DNA from: an uncultured SAR116 cluster alpha proteobacterium
GTDB taxonomy: Bacteria > Pseudomonadota > Alphaproteobacteria > Puniceispirillales > Marisalimonadaceae
Assembly: GCA_902618195.1 (NCBI GenBank)
Contig: CACMZO010000002.1
Span: 21,558-85,557 of the forward strand
Direction: 5' to 3'
Length of the DNA stretch: 64,000 bases
Positions 26,762 through 36,204 of this stretch are shown here, in pieces; within the stretch, counting starts at the first letter, position 1, and the number at the start of each line of letters is the position of its first letter. Position numbers and translations under genes: made by a program. Under the pieces are notes generated by a model. The model did not search any database and was not told the DNA's origin. It worked only from the letters and a program-made list of their open reading frames with translations.

Positions 26762-28345
26762 ATGACAAAATTAAAAATAAAAAATGCACTAATTTCTTTA
26801 ACGGACAAAAACAAAATTGAAATTGTTGCCAAAAAATTAAAAGGACTTGATATAAATATAATATCTACTGGAGGTACTGCAAAATATTTAAAATCTCATT
26901 CAATAGATGTAATTGACATTACTGAGATAACAAATTTTCCTGAAATTTTAGATGGTAGAGTAAAATCGCTTCATCCTAAAATATTTGGTGGAATACTTTA
27001 TAGAAGAAATAATGAAAATGATCTCAAAACAATAGATTCACTTAAAATTGAAAGTATTGATTTAGTTATAGTTAATTTATATAAATTTGATGAGACTAGA
27101 AAAGAATTAAGTTCTCATGACAAAATAATTGAGAACATTGATATCGGAGGTCCTTCATTAATTCGATCAGCTGCTAAAAACTTTGCTTTTACAACGGTTA
27201 TAGTTGATATAAATGATTACGATTTATTAATTGAAAAATTAAGTTCAAATGAGGGGATAGATTTAGAATATAGAGAGTCTTTAGCCGCAAAAGCTTTTAA
27301 CATTACTGCAGAATATGACAGATCAATATCAAATTGGTTTAATAGTAGTAATGATCAACCTACATTACCAGAGACAATAAATCTAAATTTGACCAAAAAA
27401 ATTGGAATGAGGTATGGAGAAAACCCACATCAAAAAGCAGGATTATTCACTAATATCAATCAACAAAGTAAATCGGGAATAGCTCATTTTAATCAAATTC
27501 AAGGTAAAGAACTGTCATATAATAATTTTAATGATGCTGATGCAGCTTTTGAATTAGTAAACGAATTCAATGAACCAGCTGTAGCCATAATTAAACATGC
27601 CAACCCATGCGGGGTTTCACAAAATCAGAATATTACAAAAGCCTGGGAAAACGCATTTAATACAGATAAAACAAGTGCATTTGGTGGAATAGTTGCTTTA
27701 AATAGAACTCTTACTGAGGAAGTGGCTAAACAAATGTCTAATATTTTTTTAGAAGTCATAATTGCTCCAGACATAACTGAAACTGCAAAAGAGATTTTAT
27801 TTAAAAAGAAAAACTTAAGAGTATTGCTTTGCAAAAAAAATAAAAATGAAATTGAAAATGATCTCTTAATTAAAACAATATCAGGAGGATTCTTGATTCA
27901 AGATAAAGATATTGGGTCTCTCGAAAAAATTAATTTTAAAATTGTTACAGACAAAAAGCCAACTGATGATGAAATTAAAGATCTTAAGTTTGCTTGGATT
28001 GTTTCAAAACATACTAAATCAAATGCTATAATTTTTGCAAAGAATGCTCAAACTTTAGGAATTGGAGCTGGACAAATGAGTAGAATAGACTCTGTTATGA
28101 TAGCAAAAGATAAATTTATTAGATGTCAGGTAAATTCTGAAAAAAAAGATGTTTCTTTAAAAGGAAGTGTTCTTTCAAGTGACGCGTTTTTTCCATTTTC
28201 TGATACTGTTATTTCTGCTGCAGAAGCTGGAGTTTCTGCCATAATTCAGCCTGGGGGTTCCATTCGTGATAATGAAGTAATAGCCGAGGCTAACAAAAGA
28301 AATATCTCTATGATTTTTACATCAATGAGACATTTTAGACACTAG
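26762..28345 (+). CDS. purH: Bifunctional AICAR transformylase / IMP cyclohydrolase
   Basis: 527 aa, the normal PurH length. The N-terminal MGS-like IMP cyclohydrolase domain shows STGGTAKYLKSH and HPKIFGGILYRR; the C-terminal AICAR transformylase domain carries RYGENPHQKAG, IKHANPCGVS and FPFSDTV...GVSAIIQPGGSIRD. It catalyses the last two steps of de novo purine synthesis. It converges on mutY with a 4-base overlap of stop regions. Confidence 0.97.
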   Translation: MTKLKIKNALISLTDKNKIEIVAKKLKGLDINIISTGGTAKYLKSHSIDVIDITEITNFPEILDGRVKSLHPKIFGGILYRRNNENDLKTIDSLKIESIDLVIVNLYKFDETRKELSSHDKIIENIDIGGPSLIRSAAKNFAFTTVIVDINDYDLLIEKLSSNEGIDLEYRESLAAKAFNITAEYDRSISNWFNSSNDQPTLPETINLNLTKKIGMRYGENPHQKAGLFTNINQQSKSGIAHFNQIQGKELSYNNFNDADAAFELVNEFNEPAVAIIKHANPCGVSQNQNITKAWENAFNTDKTSAFGGIVALNRTLTEEVAKQMSNIFLEVIIAPDITETAKEILFKKKNLRVLLCKKNKNEIENDLLIKTISGGFLIQDKDIGSLEKINFKIVTDKKPTDDEIKDLKFAWIVSKHTKSNAIIFAKNAQTLGIGAGQMSRIDSVMIAKDKFIRCQVNSEKKDVSLKGSVLSSDAFFPFSDTVISAAEAGVSAIIQPGGSIRDNEVIAEANKRNISMIFTSMRHFRH

Positions 28346-29391
28346 ATATTTTTTAAAACTAATTTAATTATTTTATGATATAGAGTCGGTATACTAAACA
28401 TATCTAAATTTTCAGGTTTAATGAATATAAAATTATCTTTTAACTTAATTTGATTATCATCTACTTGTAATAATATTACTTTACTATCAAGGTCAAAATG
28501 AGTGAAACTATGTTTTATGACACCGCAATCAAATCTTTCTTTTATTGAAAATATATTAAAATCTACATTATGATTGTCTTTAAGCCATCCATCAGAAGGT
28601 AAAACAAGCATGTTTTCAAACAAACCTAGATTAATGTTTTTTAAAAATAAAATTTCCTTTTTAGAATTTATTAAACAATAAAAATTTCCTGTACGTTTAA
28701 TTTTTTTTTCTTTAATTATTTTAAAGGGATAATTGATTGCTAAATTTTTAAATGCAACTCTACAATTTTCTGACAAAGGACACCTTTCACAATTTATAAC
28801 TTTGGGCTTGCAAATAGTTGCACCAATATCCATTAAACCCTGTGTAAATAGAGAATTCTCTTTACCAGGTATATGTAAAAACAGAATTTCTCTGACTTTT
28901 TTCTTTAGATCATTCCCTCTTAAATCTAATTCAAATAATCTAGATATTACTCTTTCAATATTACCATCAATTACAACTACTTTTTTATCATATGCAATTG
29001 CACAAATTGCAGCTGCAGTATAATCTCCTATGCCTGGTAATTTAATTAAATCTTCATAATTATTTGGAATTACACCATTTAATTCATTAGTGATAATTTT
29101 AGAACTTTTATATAAATTATTTGCTCTCCTGTAATAGCCTAATCCAGACCAAATTGCTAAAACATCATCTAATTTAGCTTTTGCCAAAATCTCAATAGTT
29201 GGATATTTTTTCAAGAAATTTGTAAAATAAGGTACAACAGTTTTTACTGTTGTCTGTTGTAACATAAACTCTGAGATAAAGACTATATATGGGTCTATTT
29301 TTTGATTAAAATTTTTAGGCCTCCATGGTAGTTTTCTTAAATTTTTTTTATACCAATTTATTACTATTTCTGATAGTTTTAATGATTGCAT
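28342..29391 (-). CDS. mutY: A/G-specific adenine DNA glycosylase MutY
   Basis: 349 aa. The HhH-GPD core includes FMLQQTTVKTVVPYF and LPGIGDYTAAAICAIAYDKK, with the catalytic Asp in VVIDGNIERV. The 4Fe-4S cluster loop CKPKVINCERCPLSENC has the expected C-x6-C-x2-C-x5-C spacing, and a C-terminal NUDIX-like domain recognises 8-oxoG. It removes A opposite 8-oxoG. It is divergent from dciA; the stretch between their starts is short (about 36 bases). Confidence 0.96.
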   Translation of the reverse strand: MQSLKLSEIVINWYKKNLRKLPWRPKNFNQKIDPYIVFISEFMLQQTTVKTVVPYFTNFLKKYPTIEILAKAKLDDVLAIWSGLGYYRRANNLYKSSKIITNELNGVIPNNYEDLIKLPGIGDYTAAAICAIAYDKKVVVIDGNIERVISRLFELDLRGNDLKKKVREILFLHIPGKENSLFTQGLMDIGATICKPKVINCERCPLSENCRVAFKNLAINYPFKIIKEKKIKRTGNFYCLINSKKEILFLKNINLGLFENMLVLPSDGWLKDNHNVDFNIFSIKERFDCGVIKHSFTHFDLDSKVILLQVDDNQIKLKDNFIFIKPENLDMFSIPTLYHKIIKLVLKNI

Positions 29392-29427
29392 ACTTTATTT
29401 TTAATACATAAAAGTTTTAAATCAATT

Positions 29428-29733
29428 ATGAAAAAATTAGATACTCTAACATATTCATTGGCTGAGAATTGTCTAAGTAAAAATAACTTATTTGAGGCTA
29501 AATTAATTTTAAATTGGGATAAAATTTTCTCTAAATATTCTCATGTTGTGAAACCTATTAAAGTCCAATTTACGAAAAAGAATAATAAAAATGGTACTTT
29601 AGTTTTAGAAGTTAAAAGAGGGTTCGAACTAGAAATTCAAATGGAACAAATCAAAATTTTAAGTTTAGCAAATAATTTTTTTGGATTTAAAGTTATTGAT
29701 AAAATAAAGATTATTAAAAATGGCTATAATTAA
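29428..29733 (+). CDS. DUF721 / DciA-like protein
   Basis: About 101 aa from ATG 29428 (MKKLDTLTYSLAENCL); an upstream in-frame ATG at 29386 would overlap mutY and adds a non-conserved tail. The pattern LILNWDKIFSKYSHVVKPIKVQF followed by GTLVLEVKRGFELEIQMEQ is the DUF721 KH-like fold. DciA proteins load or retain the replicative helicase in bacteria lacking DnaC. Whether this small version does so is inference. The mutY/DUF721/DsbA-like/smc order is shared by many alphaproteobacteria. Confidence 0.82.
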   Translation: MKKLDTLTYSLAENCLSKNNLFEAKLILNWDKIFSKYSHVVKPIKVQFTKKNNKNGTLVLEVKRGFELEIQMEQIKILSLANNFFGFKVIDKIKIIKNGYN

Positions 29734-29764
29734 GTTAAAGATATACATACAAAAAGGTTTCATA

Positions 29765-29770
29765 TATACA
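29765..29770 (+). promoter_or_regulatory. Candidate -10 element just before the DsbA-like gene
   Basis: TATACA ends 6 bases before the ATG at 29777, with no Shine-Dalgarno between. If used it gives a leaderless mRNA. No clear -35 was found. By-eye call. Confidence 0.25.
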
Positions 29771-29776
29771 TAAATT

Positions 29777-30385
29777 ATGAATTTTAAAATATTAAATACA
29801 TTTTTTTTAGTCTTGGCAAAGTTATTAATTGGACTTAATTTGTCATTTGCTAATGATATTAAATTACCTTCAATTGTTGTTGGAGAAAAAAATGCACCTA
29901 TAGTCATCAAAGAGTATTTCTCGCTTACATGTATTCATTGTGCAAGCTTTCATAAAAATACATACCCAAAGGTTAAAAAAGAACTTATTGATACAGGAAA
30001 AGTTAAATTTGAATTTATTGATTACCCACTTGATAGACTTGCTATGTTCGCAGCTTCTATAACTAGATCAATTCCAAGTGAAAGTTATGTCGAAACAACA
30101 AGTTTGTTATTATCAAATCAAAAAAAATGGGCATATTCAAAGGATCCTGTTACAGAACTTTTAAAATTGTCAAAGCTATTTGGCATATCAGAAAAAAAAT
30201 TTAATGAAATATTAAATAATAAAGATTTAATGGAAAAAATTTTAAATAAGATGGAGAAGGAAAACTCTCGATTTAACATATCCTCAACTCCAACATTTGT
30301 GATAAATGATAAACATGTTATCGCCGGGTCCTTAAAATATAACGAGTTTGTAAAAAAACTAAAAGATTTTGAGTTGTTAAATTAA
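29777..30385 (+). CDS. DsbA-family thioredoxin-fold protein (periplasmic)
   Basis: 202 aa with a signal peptide (LNTFFLVLAKLLIGLNLSFA) and a thioredoxin/DsbA fold. The redox motif is C52-IHC55 in FSLTCIHCASFHKNTYPKV and the cis-proline loop is SSTPTFVIND. It resembles the DsbA/DsbG-like 'thioredoxin domain' proteins that precede smc in alphaproteobacteria. Expected role: disulfide formation or isomerisation in the periplasm. It is 12 bases upstream of smc. Confidence 0.88.
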   Translation: MNFKILNTFFLVLAKLLIGLNLSFANDIKLPSIVVGEKNAPIVIKEYFSLTCIHCASFHKNTYPKVKKELIDTGKVKFEFIDYPLDRLAMFAASITRSIPSESYVETTSLLLSNQKKWAYSKDPVTELLKLSKLFGISEKKFNEILNNKDLMEKILNKMEKENSRFNISSTPTFVINDKHVIAGSLKYNEFVKKLKDFELLN

Positions 30386-30397
30386 AAGGTAAATTTC

Positions 30398-33300
30398 TTG
30401 AAAATTATATCTATTAAAATGATTGGCTTTAAATCCTTTCTAGATCCCACTGAGGTTAATTTAACTTCTGGATTAACTGGAGTAGTCGGACCAAACGGCT
30501 GTGGCAAATCTAATATAGTTGAAGCTATTAAATGGGTGATGGGAGAAAATTCTCCAAAACAAATGAGAAGTCCAGAAATGAATAGTATTATTTTTTCAGG
30601 AACTAATGACCGTCCATCAAGAAATTTTGCTGAAGTAATAATAAAAATAGACAATTCAGAAAAAAAATTACCTTACCCATACACAAATATCAATGAAATA
30701 GAAATTTCTAGAAAATTAGAAAGAGACAAAGGTTCAACATATAAAATTAATGGGAAAAATGCTAGAGCAAGAGATGTACAATTAATTTTTGCTGATAGTG
30801 GCACTGGTTCAAAATCATCAGGAATAGTAGGGCAAGGAAAAATCACAGAGATAATTGAATCAAAGCCAGAAGTAAGAAGAAATATTTTAGAAGAAGCAGC
30901 TAATATTACTGGTCTTCATAACAGAAAACATGAATCTCAATTAAAATTAAATTCTGCAGCCAATAACTTAGATCGTCTTTCAGATATTGAATTGACAATT
31001 CAAGGCCAAATAAATGATTTATCTAAACAAGCTAGACAAGCTGCTAGGTATAGATCTGTTGGTGAAAGATTAAGAAAAGCTGAAACTTCTTTATTTATTA
31101 CCAAATTTATGGAGCTAGATTATTCACAAGGCAAAATTAAAAACAAAATTACTGAAAATTCAAAAGTTATTGAAGATTATCAAAGAAGAATTAGTAATCT
31201 AGAAACTAAAAAATTAAATTTTTTTAATGAACTACCATCTTTAAAAAAAATTGATAACTCAAAAACTGAAATTGTTCAAAATTTAAAAATAGGAAAGATT
31301 AAATTAGAACAAGAAATTAATTCTCATAATCAAAGAAAAATATCCCTTGAAAACCAAATAACGCAGATTGATGAAGAATATAATAGAGAAGATATATTTA
31401 TTACTGATGCAAAAAACAAAATAAAATATCTTTCAAATGAAATCCAATCTTTAAATGAAAAGGGCTTTAATTTTTCTAAGAATATTGAAGAGGCACAAAA
31501 AAATACGTCACAAATTAGAAAAAAATTAGAAGATTCAACAATAAAATTAACAGATATAAATTCTAAAATTATTTCACTTTCATCAAATAAAAAGGAAATA
31601 AAGGAACAACTCGAAATCGCAATTCAAAATAAGAGAAAAAATAGTGAAAAACTCTTATCTCTTGAAACACAGGATGAATCTCTGAGATTAAAAGAATTTA
31701 AGGGAAAGATTAAAGCAATTCAAAATGAATACAAACAAGTTATTATGACCAACAGAGTAACTGAAAAAAACCTTAAAAATTTAGAAAATAATTTTAATTC
31801 TCTTAAAGGAGAAAAAATCACTTTAGAATCCGATGTCAGTAATTTTAAAACTGAGATTGAAACGATTAAGAATTTTATAACATTAGATGACAAAAATAGT
31901 TTAGAGAGTTCAATTGAAAAAATTAATAATCTTGAAGGTCCGATCGCATATGTTTTAGGAGAATCACTCTCAGCATCTATAGTAAGTGACAAAGATCAAA
32001 ATAATAAAAATTTTTGGTTGAGAAATTTTGAAAATAACGAAAATATTAAACTGCCAAATTCTTGTAAACCCTTAACTGAAGATATTAATGATCATAAAAT
32101 ATTAAAAAACTCACTAAAAGGTGTCGGTTTAGTAAAAAATTCTGAAAAAGCTTTTGAAATTCAAAAAGAATTAACTTATGGGCAAGTCTTAACAACCCCA
32201 AAAGGTGGTCTTTGGAGGTGGGATGGATATGTTGAACTTCCTAATGGCAGGAATAGCTTCGCTAATAGATTAGTTCAAAAAAAAAGATATAAAAGTTTAT
32301 TAGAAAATTTAAATAAAAGTGAAATAAAACTTAATGAAATAAATAATAAAATTATAAAAATTGAAGAAGATTTTGAGAATACAAAGTTTAAAAAATTAGA
32401 TGAAATCAGTAAAATAGATCATCTGGAAAAAGAGATCAACAAAACAAAGTTTGAAATCACAATTTCTGAAAACAAAATCAATCAATCTAAAGATTTCATC
32501 AAAGAATTTAAAAGTTCTTCTGCAGAAAATGATAAACGAATTAATGAATTAGAAATTCAATTAGATAAATTTGATAATCTTAGTGAATTACAAACACATG
32601 AACTAAAAGTCAGAAGCGAAAATGATAATCTTAAATCAGATTTTGAAGTTGCATTATCAAATGAAAAAAAAATAAATTCTGATGAAGAATATAGAAATAA
32701 AAACCTTGACCAATTATTGATTGAGCAAAAAGAATGGGAATTACGAAAAAAACAATCTTTAGAGAGATGTAAAAGTTTATCTCAAAAAAAAGAAAATCTA
32801 TCTAGAGAAATAAATGATTTAGTACAACTACCTGATCAAATGTTAGAAAATATAAAAAAATTTGATGAACAACTTATTAAAGCAATTAAAGATCAAAAAA
32901 ATAGTGAAGATGACGTCGTTAGAAAAGAAACAGAAATTAGAGATATAGAAAAAGAACAAAAAGATGAAAGTCTTAATCTTGAAATTTATAAGACTGAAAA
33001 TATCAAAATGGAAAGTGAACTTAATATAATTAAATCTAAAGTTGATAGTCTTAACGATAAAGTTGCTGATAAATTATCCACTAGTCTCAAGGACTTACTC
33101 GACGCTAATGAAGACAAAATAAAATTAAGAAGTGTTGATCAAAACGAAATTCAATCATTAGAAGCAAGTGTTGAGAGACTTGTTCGTGAAAGAGAAAATT
33201 TAGGTGCAGTAAATTTAAGAGCAGAAATTGAAATTAATGAACTGAAATCTAAACTTTTAGAAATGCAAAATGAAAAAGAAGACTTATCTCTTGCAATTAA

Positions 33301-33826
33301 AAAATTAGAAGATGGAATAACAGAACTTAATAAAGAAGGTAGAAATAGGTTACGTAGTAGTTTTGATGAAGTTAATGAAAATTTTAAAAAGATTTTTACA
33401 AAATTATTTAATGGTGGCAATTCAGAATTAAAACTCATTGGTTCTGATGATCCCTTGCAATCTGGATTAGAAATATTTGCCAGTCCACCAGAGAAGAAAA
33501 TGCAATCCCTTTCTCTTTTATCTGGTGGAGAACAAGCCTTAACATCCATATCATTAATATTTGCAGTTTATCTATCAAATCCCTCACCATTATGTATATT
33601 AGATGAAGTAGATGCTTCACTAGACGATACTAATGTTGGTAGATTTTGTGATATGCTTAAGTACTTATCTGATGAACAAGATATTAGTTTTTTAATTGTT
33701 ACTCACCACAGATTAACAATGGCAAAAATGAATAAGTTACTTGGTGTGACAATGGAAGAAAAAGGTATAAGTAAGTTATTATCAGTAGATTTAGAAAAAG
33801 CAGTTGAAATTAAAGAAGCCAGTTAA
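30398..33826 (+). CDS. smc: Chromosome segregation protein SMC
   Basis: 1142 aa. Walker A GPNGCGKSN is at residues 31-39, a long coiled coil follows, the hinge is near GPIAYVLGESLSASIV, a second coiled coil follows, and the C-terminal head has the signature LLSGGEQALTSI and Walker B LCILDEVDASLDD. The SMC/ScpAB condensin organises the nucleoid and aids segregation. Start is TTG at 30398 behind AAAGGT. The protein is strongly Lys/Glu/Asn-rich in the coils. atpI follows after 7 bases. Confidence 0.97.
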   Translation: MKIISIKMIGFKSFLDPTEVNLTSGLTGVVGPNGCGKSNIVEAIKWVMGENSPKQMRSPEMNSIIFSGTNDRPSRNFAEVIIKIDNSEKKLPYPYTNINEIEISRKLERDKGSTYKINGKNARARDVQLIFADSGTGSKSSGIVGQGKITEIIESKPEVRRNILEEAANITGLHNRKHESQLKLNSAANNLDRLSDIELTIQGQINDLSKQARQAARYRSVGERLRKAETSLFITKFMELDYSQGKIKNKITENSKVIEDYQRRISNLETKKLNFFNELPSLKKIDNSKTEIVQNLKIGKIKLEQEINSHNQRKISLENQITQIDEEYNREDIFITDAKNKIKYLSNEIQSLNEKGFNFSKNIEEAQKNTSQIRKKLEDSTIKLTDINSKIISLSSNKKEIKEQLEIAIQNKRKNSEKLLSLETQDESLRLKEFKGKIKAIQNEYKQVIMTNRVTEKNLKNLENNFNSLKGEKITLESDVSNFKTEIETIKNFITLDDKNSLESSIEKINNLEGPIAYVLGESLSASIVSDKDQNNKNFWLRNFENNENIKLPNSCKPLTEDINDHKILKNSLKGVGLVKNSEKAFEIQKELTYGQVLTTPKGGLWRWDGYVELPNGRNSFANRLVQKKRYKSLLENLNKSEIKLNEINNKIIKIEEDFENTKFKKLDEISKIDHLEKEINKTKFEITISENKINQSKDFIKEFKSSSAENDKRINELEIQLDKFDNLSELQTHELKVRSENDNLKSDFEVALSNEKKINSDEEYRNKNLDQLLIEQKEWELRKKQSLERCKSLSQKKENLSREINDLVQLPDQMLENIKKFDEQLIKAIKDQKNSEDDVVRKETEIRDIEKEQKDESLNLEIYKTENIKMESELNIIKSKVDSLNDKVADKLSTSLKDLLDANEDKIKLRSVDQNEIQSLEASVERLVRERENLGAVNLRAEIEINELKSKLLEMQNEKEDLSLAIKKLEDGITELNKEGRNRLRSSFDEVNENFKKIFTKLFNGGNSELKLIGSDDPLQSGLEIFASPPEKKMQSLSLLSGGEQALTSISLIFAVYLSNPSPLCILDEVDASLDDTNVGRFCDMLKYLSDEQDISFLIVTHHRLTMAKMNKLLGVTMEEKGISKLLSVDLEKAVEIKEAS

Positions 33827-33833
33827 ATTAATA

Positions 33834-34136
33834 ATGAACAAAGAATTAGATAAAAAAATTGATTTGGCCCTCTCAAAAAAAAATGTATCAATAAATAAAA
33901 AATCTGTTGATAAAAGTTTTTTGAGTACATTATCAAGAGTTGCTACAGAACTTGTTGCAGGGTTAATAATTGGAACAGGATTAGGATTACTTATTGATAA
34001 TTGGCTAGAAACAAAACCATTATTTTTAATTATTTTCTTTTTTTTAGGAGCGTTTGCAGGTATATATAACCTCTGGAGACAGTTGTCAGGAAATGGTTTA
34101 AAAATAGGTTATTTTGATAAAGGTAAAAAAAATTAA
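33834..34136 (+). CDS. atpI: ATP synthase protein I (AtpI/UncI)
   Basis: About 100 aa from ATG 33834, placed after the smc stop (an in-frame ATG at 33804 lies inside smc). A charged N-terminus is followed by two membrane helices: VAGLIIGTGLGLLIDNWL and LFLIIFFFLGAFAGIYNLW. This is the AtpI pattern, a helper in c-ring assembly or Mg handling. It is followed by atpB after 2 bases. Confidence 0.9.
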   Translation: MNKELDKKIDLALSKKNVSINKKSVDKSFLSTLSRVATELVAGLIIGTGLGLLIDNWLETKPLFLIIFFFLGAFAGIYNLWRQLSGNGLKIGYFDKGKKN

Positions 34137-34138
34137 TT

Positions 34139-34882
34139 ATGAAGTCACCAGTTGAACAATTTACAATAAAAACACTTGTACCTCTTGAGGCCTTTGGGTA
34201 CGATATTTCATTTACAAACGCATCATTATTTATGGTTTTGTCAGTAATAGTATCCTCTTTATTTTTATATTTGGGAATTAAGAAAAGTTCTTTAATTCCG
34301 AACCGTTATCAAAGTAGTGTAGAATTATTATATGAATTTGTGTCTAATATGGTTAAAGAAAATGTTGGTACTGGTGGCAAGAAATATTTTCCATTTATTT
34401 TTAGCCTTTTTATGTTCATCTTATTTGGAAATCTTCTAGGAATGATCCCTTACAGCTATACCTTTACATCACAGATCATAGTAACTATAACATTAGCCTT
34501 AATAATTTTTATCGGGGTTACATTAATAGCTTTAATAAAACATAAACTTAAATTTTTTACTTTTTTCTTTCCATCTGGAGTGCCAATAGCTCTTGCACCT
34601 TTGCTAATACCTATCGAAATAATATCCTATTTAATGAGACCGGTAAGTTTGTCTGTTAGATTATTTGCAAATATGTTAGCTGGCCATACTATGATGAAAG
34701 TTTTCGCAGGTTTGATTATAATGATGACATCTGCTTCAGGCGTGTTAAAAGTAGGCGCCGTATTACCATTATTGGCTGTAATTGGCTTAACAGGTTTAGA
34801 GTTTTTAGTTGCAGCATTGCAAGCTTATGTTTTTAGTATTTTAACTTGTATGTATCTTCATGATGCGTTACATCTACATTAA
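34139..34882 (+). CDS. atpB: ATP synthase Fo subunit a
   Basis: 247 aa with five to six membrane helices. The essential arginine is in MRPVSLSVRLFANMLAGH and the C-terminal half contains LEFLVAALQAYVFSILTCMYLHDALHLH. Subunit a forms the two proton half-channels against the c-ring. It lies between atpI and atpE in the usual alphaproteobacterial Fo order. Confidence 0.97.
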   Translation: MKSPVEQFTIKTLVPLEAFGYDISFTNASLFMVLSVIVSSLFLYLGIKKSSLIPNRYQSSVELLYEFVSNMVKENVGTGGKKYFPFIFSLFMFILFGNLLGMIPYSYTFTSQIIVTITLALIIFIGVTLIALIKHKLKFFTFFFPSGVPIALAPLLIPIEIISYLMRPVSLSVRLFANMLAGHTMMKVFAGLIIMMTSASGVLKVGAVLPLLAVIGLTGLEFLVAALQAYVFSILTCMYLHDALHLH

Positions 34883-34904
34883 CTTTTAAAGAAAGGAAAT
34901 TAAA

Positions 34905-35132
34905 ATGGAAATGGAAGCCGCGAAACTCATTGGTGCTGGATTAGCTGTAATAGCTCTTGCAGGTGTTGGCGTAGGTATTGGTAATATCTTTGCAGCATTA
35001 GTAAATGCTATTGGCAGAAATCCAAGCGCTAAAAATGAAGTATTTGGAATTGGTATTTTAGGATTTGCACTTACTGAAGCTGTTGCCTTATTTGCATTAG
35101 TTATAGCATTATTATTACTTTATACTTTTTAA
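34905..35132 (+). CDS. atpE: ATP synthase Fo subunit c
   Basis: 75 aa, two helices. The first helix holds [22 protein letters not shown] and the second the proton-binding glutamate in [13 protein letters not shown]. Ala after the Glu and the lack of a polar partner argue for H+ rather than Na+ coupling. A strong Shine-Dalgarno AAAGAAAGGAA precedes the ATG, fitting the high copy number of subunit c. Confidence 0.97.
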   Translation: MEMEAAKLIGAGLAVIALAGVGVGIGNIFAALVNAIGRNPSAKNEVFGIGILGFALTEAVALFALVIALLLLYTF

Positions 35133-35152
35133 ATTAATAACTAAGCGTATTA

Positions 35153-35716
35153 ATGATTAAATATTCTAATTTAGCTTTATCAACATTTCTAATAGTAAGC
35201 CCTGCATATTCAGCAGGAAAAGGCTTGCCTCAACTAGATTTTACAACTTATCCTTCGTTAATTTTTTGGAGTATTCTTAGCTTACTAATTTTGTATTTTG
35301 TGATGTCTTATATAATAACTCCAAAGATATCAGATGTAATTAATGATAGAGAACAGCATTTACAAAATGAATTGATAAAAGCTAAAGCCCTTAAGAAAGA
35401 ATCAGATGATACTTTAGAAAAGGTCAATGCTCAATTAGATCAAACAAAAATTGACGCCAAGTCTATTATTGAAAAAGCTATTTCTGAAAGTCACATAAAT
35501 TCTGAAAAAACAATTAAGGATATAAATTTTAAGTTAAATGAAAAAATTGAAAGATCTTTAAAAGATATTGACAAAGAAAAGTCTGTAGTTCTAAAAGATA
35601 TTTTTAATGAAGCATTTGAACTTTCTGATCTTATTATATCTAAAACTACAAATATAAAATCAAATAAAAGTAAACTAACAAATATTCTTAAACAAGAAGT
35701 AAAAATTTTAATATAG
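35153..35716 (+). CDS. atpG: ATP synthase Fo subunit b' (AtpF')
   Basis: 187 aa: an N-terminal hydrophobic leader, one membrane helix (PSLIFWSILSLLILYFVMSYIITPKI) and a long charged coiled coil with INDREQHLQNELIKAKALKKES. Alphaproteobacteria split the peripheral stalk into b' and b; the first of the pair is called b'. It is followed by atpF after 8 bases. Confidence 0.93.
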   Translation: MIKYSNLALSTFLIVSPAYSAGKGLPQLDFTTYPSLIFWSILSLLILYFVMSYIITPKISDVINDREQHLQNELIKAKALKKESDDTLEKVNAQLDQTKIDAKSIIEKAISESHINSEKTIKDINFKLNEKIERSLKDIDKEKSVVLKDIFNEAFELSDLIISKTTNIKSNKSKLTNILKQEVKILI

Positions 35717-35724
35717 GTTTTTCA

Positions 35725-36204
35725 ATGGGATTAAGTCAAACAGCGTGGGTTTTAATAGCTTTCATTTTGTTTTTTGTTTTAGTTGGCAAAAAATTATGGT
35801 CAGCTTTAACCACTAATCTAGATCAAAGAAAAAAAATGATTGAAAATGAGCTAAATGAAGCAAAAAAGCTTCGAGAAGAAGCACAAGCTGAGTTAAATGC
35901 AAGCTTAAAAAAACAAAAAGAAATCAACAAACAAGTTTTAGATATTATTAATGATGCTAAATCTAATGCTAAAAAAATTGAAACTGATGCGCTTAAAAAA
36001 GCTGATATTTTAATTAAAAGAAAAGAAGAACAAGCTAAACAAAAAATAAATAATGCTCAAACAGAGGCAATAAATTATATTAAAAATATAAGTGCTGAAT
36101 TATCTGTAAAATCTGCAAAAGTATATATTCAAAACGAGTTAGATAGCAAAATTCAAAAAGCCTTATATTCAGATTCTAAACAAAAACTTAAAGAAAAACT
36201 GTAG
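35725..36204 (+). CDS. atpF: ATP synthase Fo subunit b
   Basis: 159 aa. The membrane helix TAWVLIAFILFFVLVGKKLW is followed by a coiled coil beginning LDQRKKMIENELNEAKKLREEA, as in subunit b, the second strand of the peripheral stalk. It ends the Fo operon, immediately abutting the stop of the convergent lipoprotein gene. The F1 genes (delta, alpha, gamma, beta, epsilon) are not in the window. Confidence 0.95.
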   Translation: MGLSQTAWVLIAFILFFVLVGKKLWSALTTNLDQRKKMIENELNEAKKLREEAQAELNASLKKQKEINKQVLDIINDAKSNAKKIETDALKKADILIKRKEEQAKQKINNAQTEAINYIKNISAELSVKSAKVYIQNELDSKIQKALYSDSKQKLKEKL

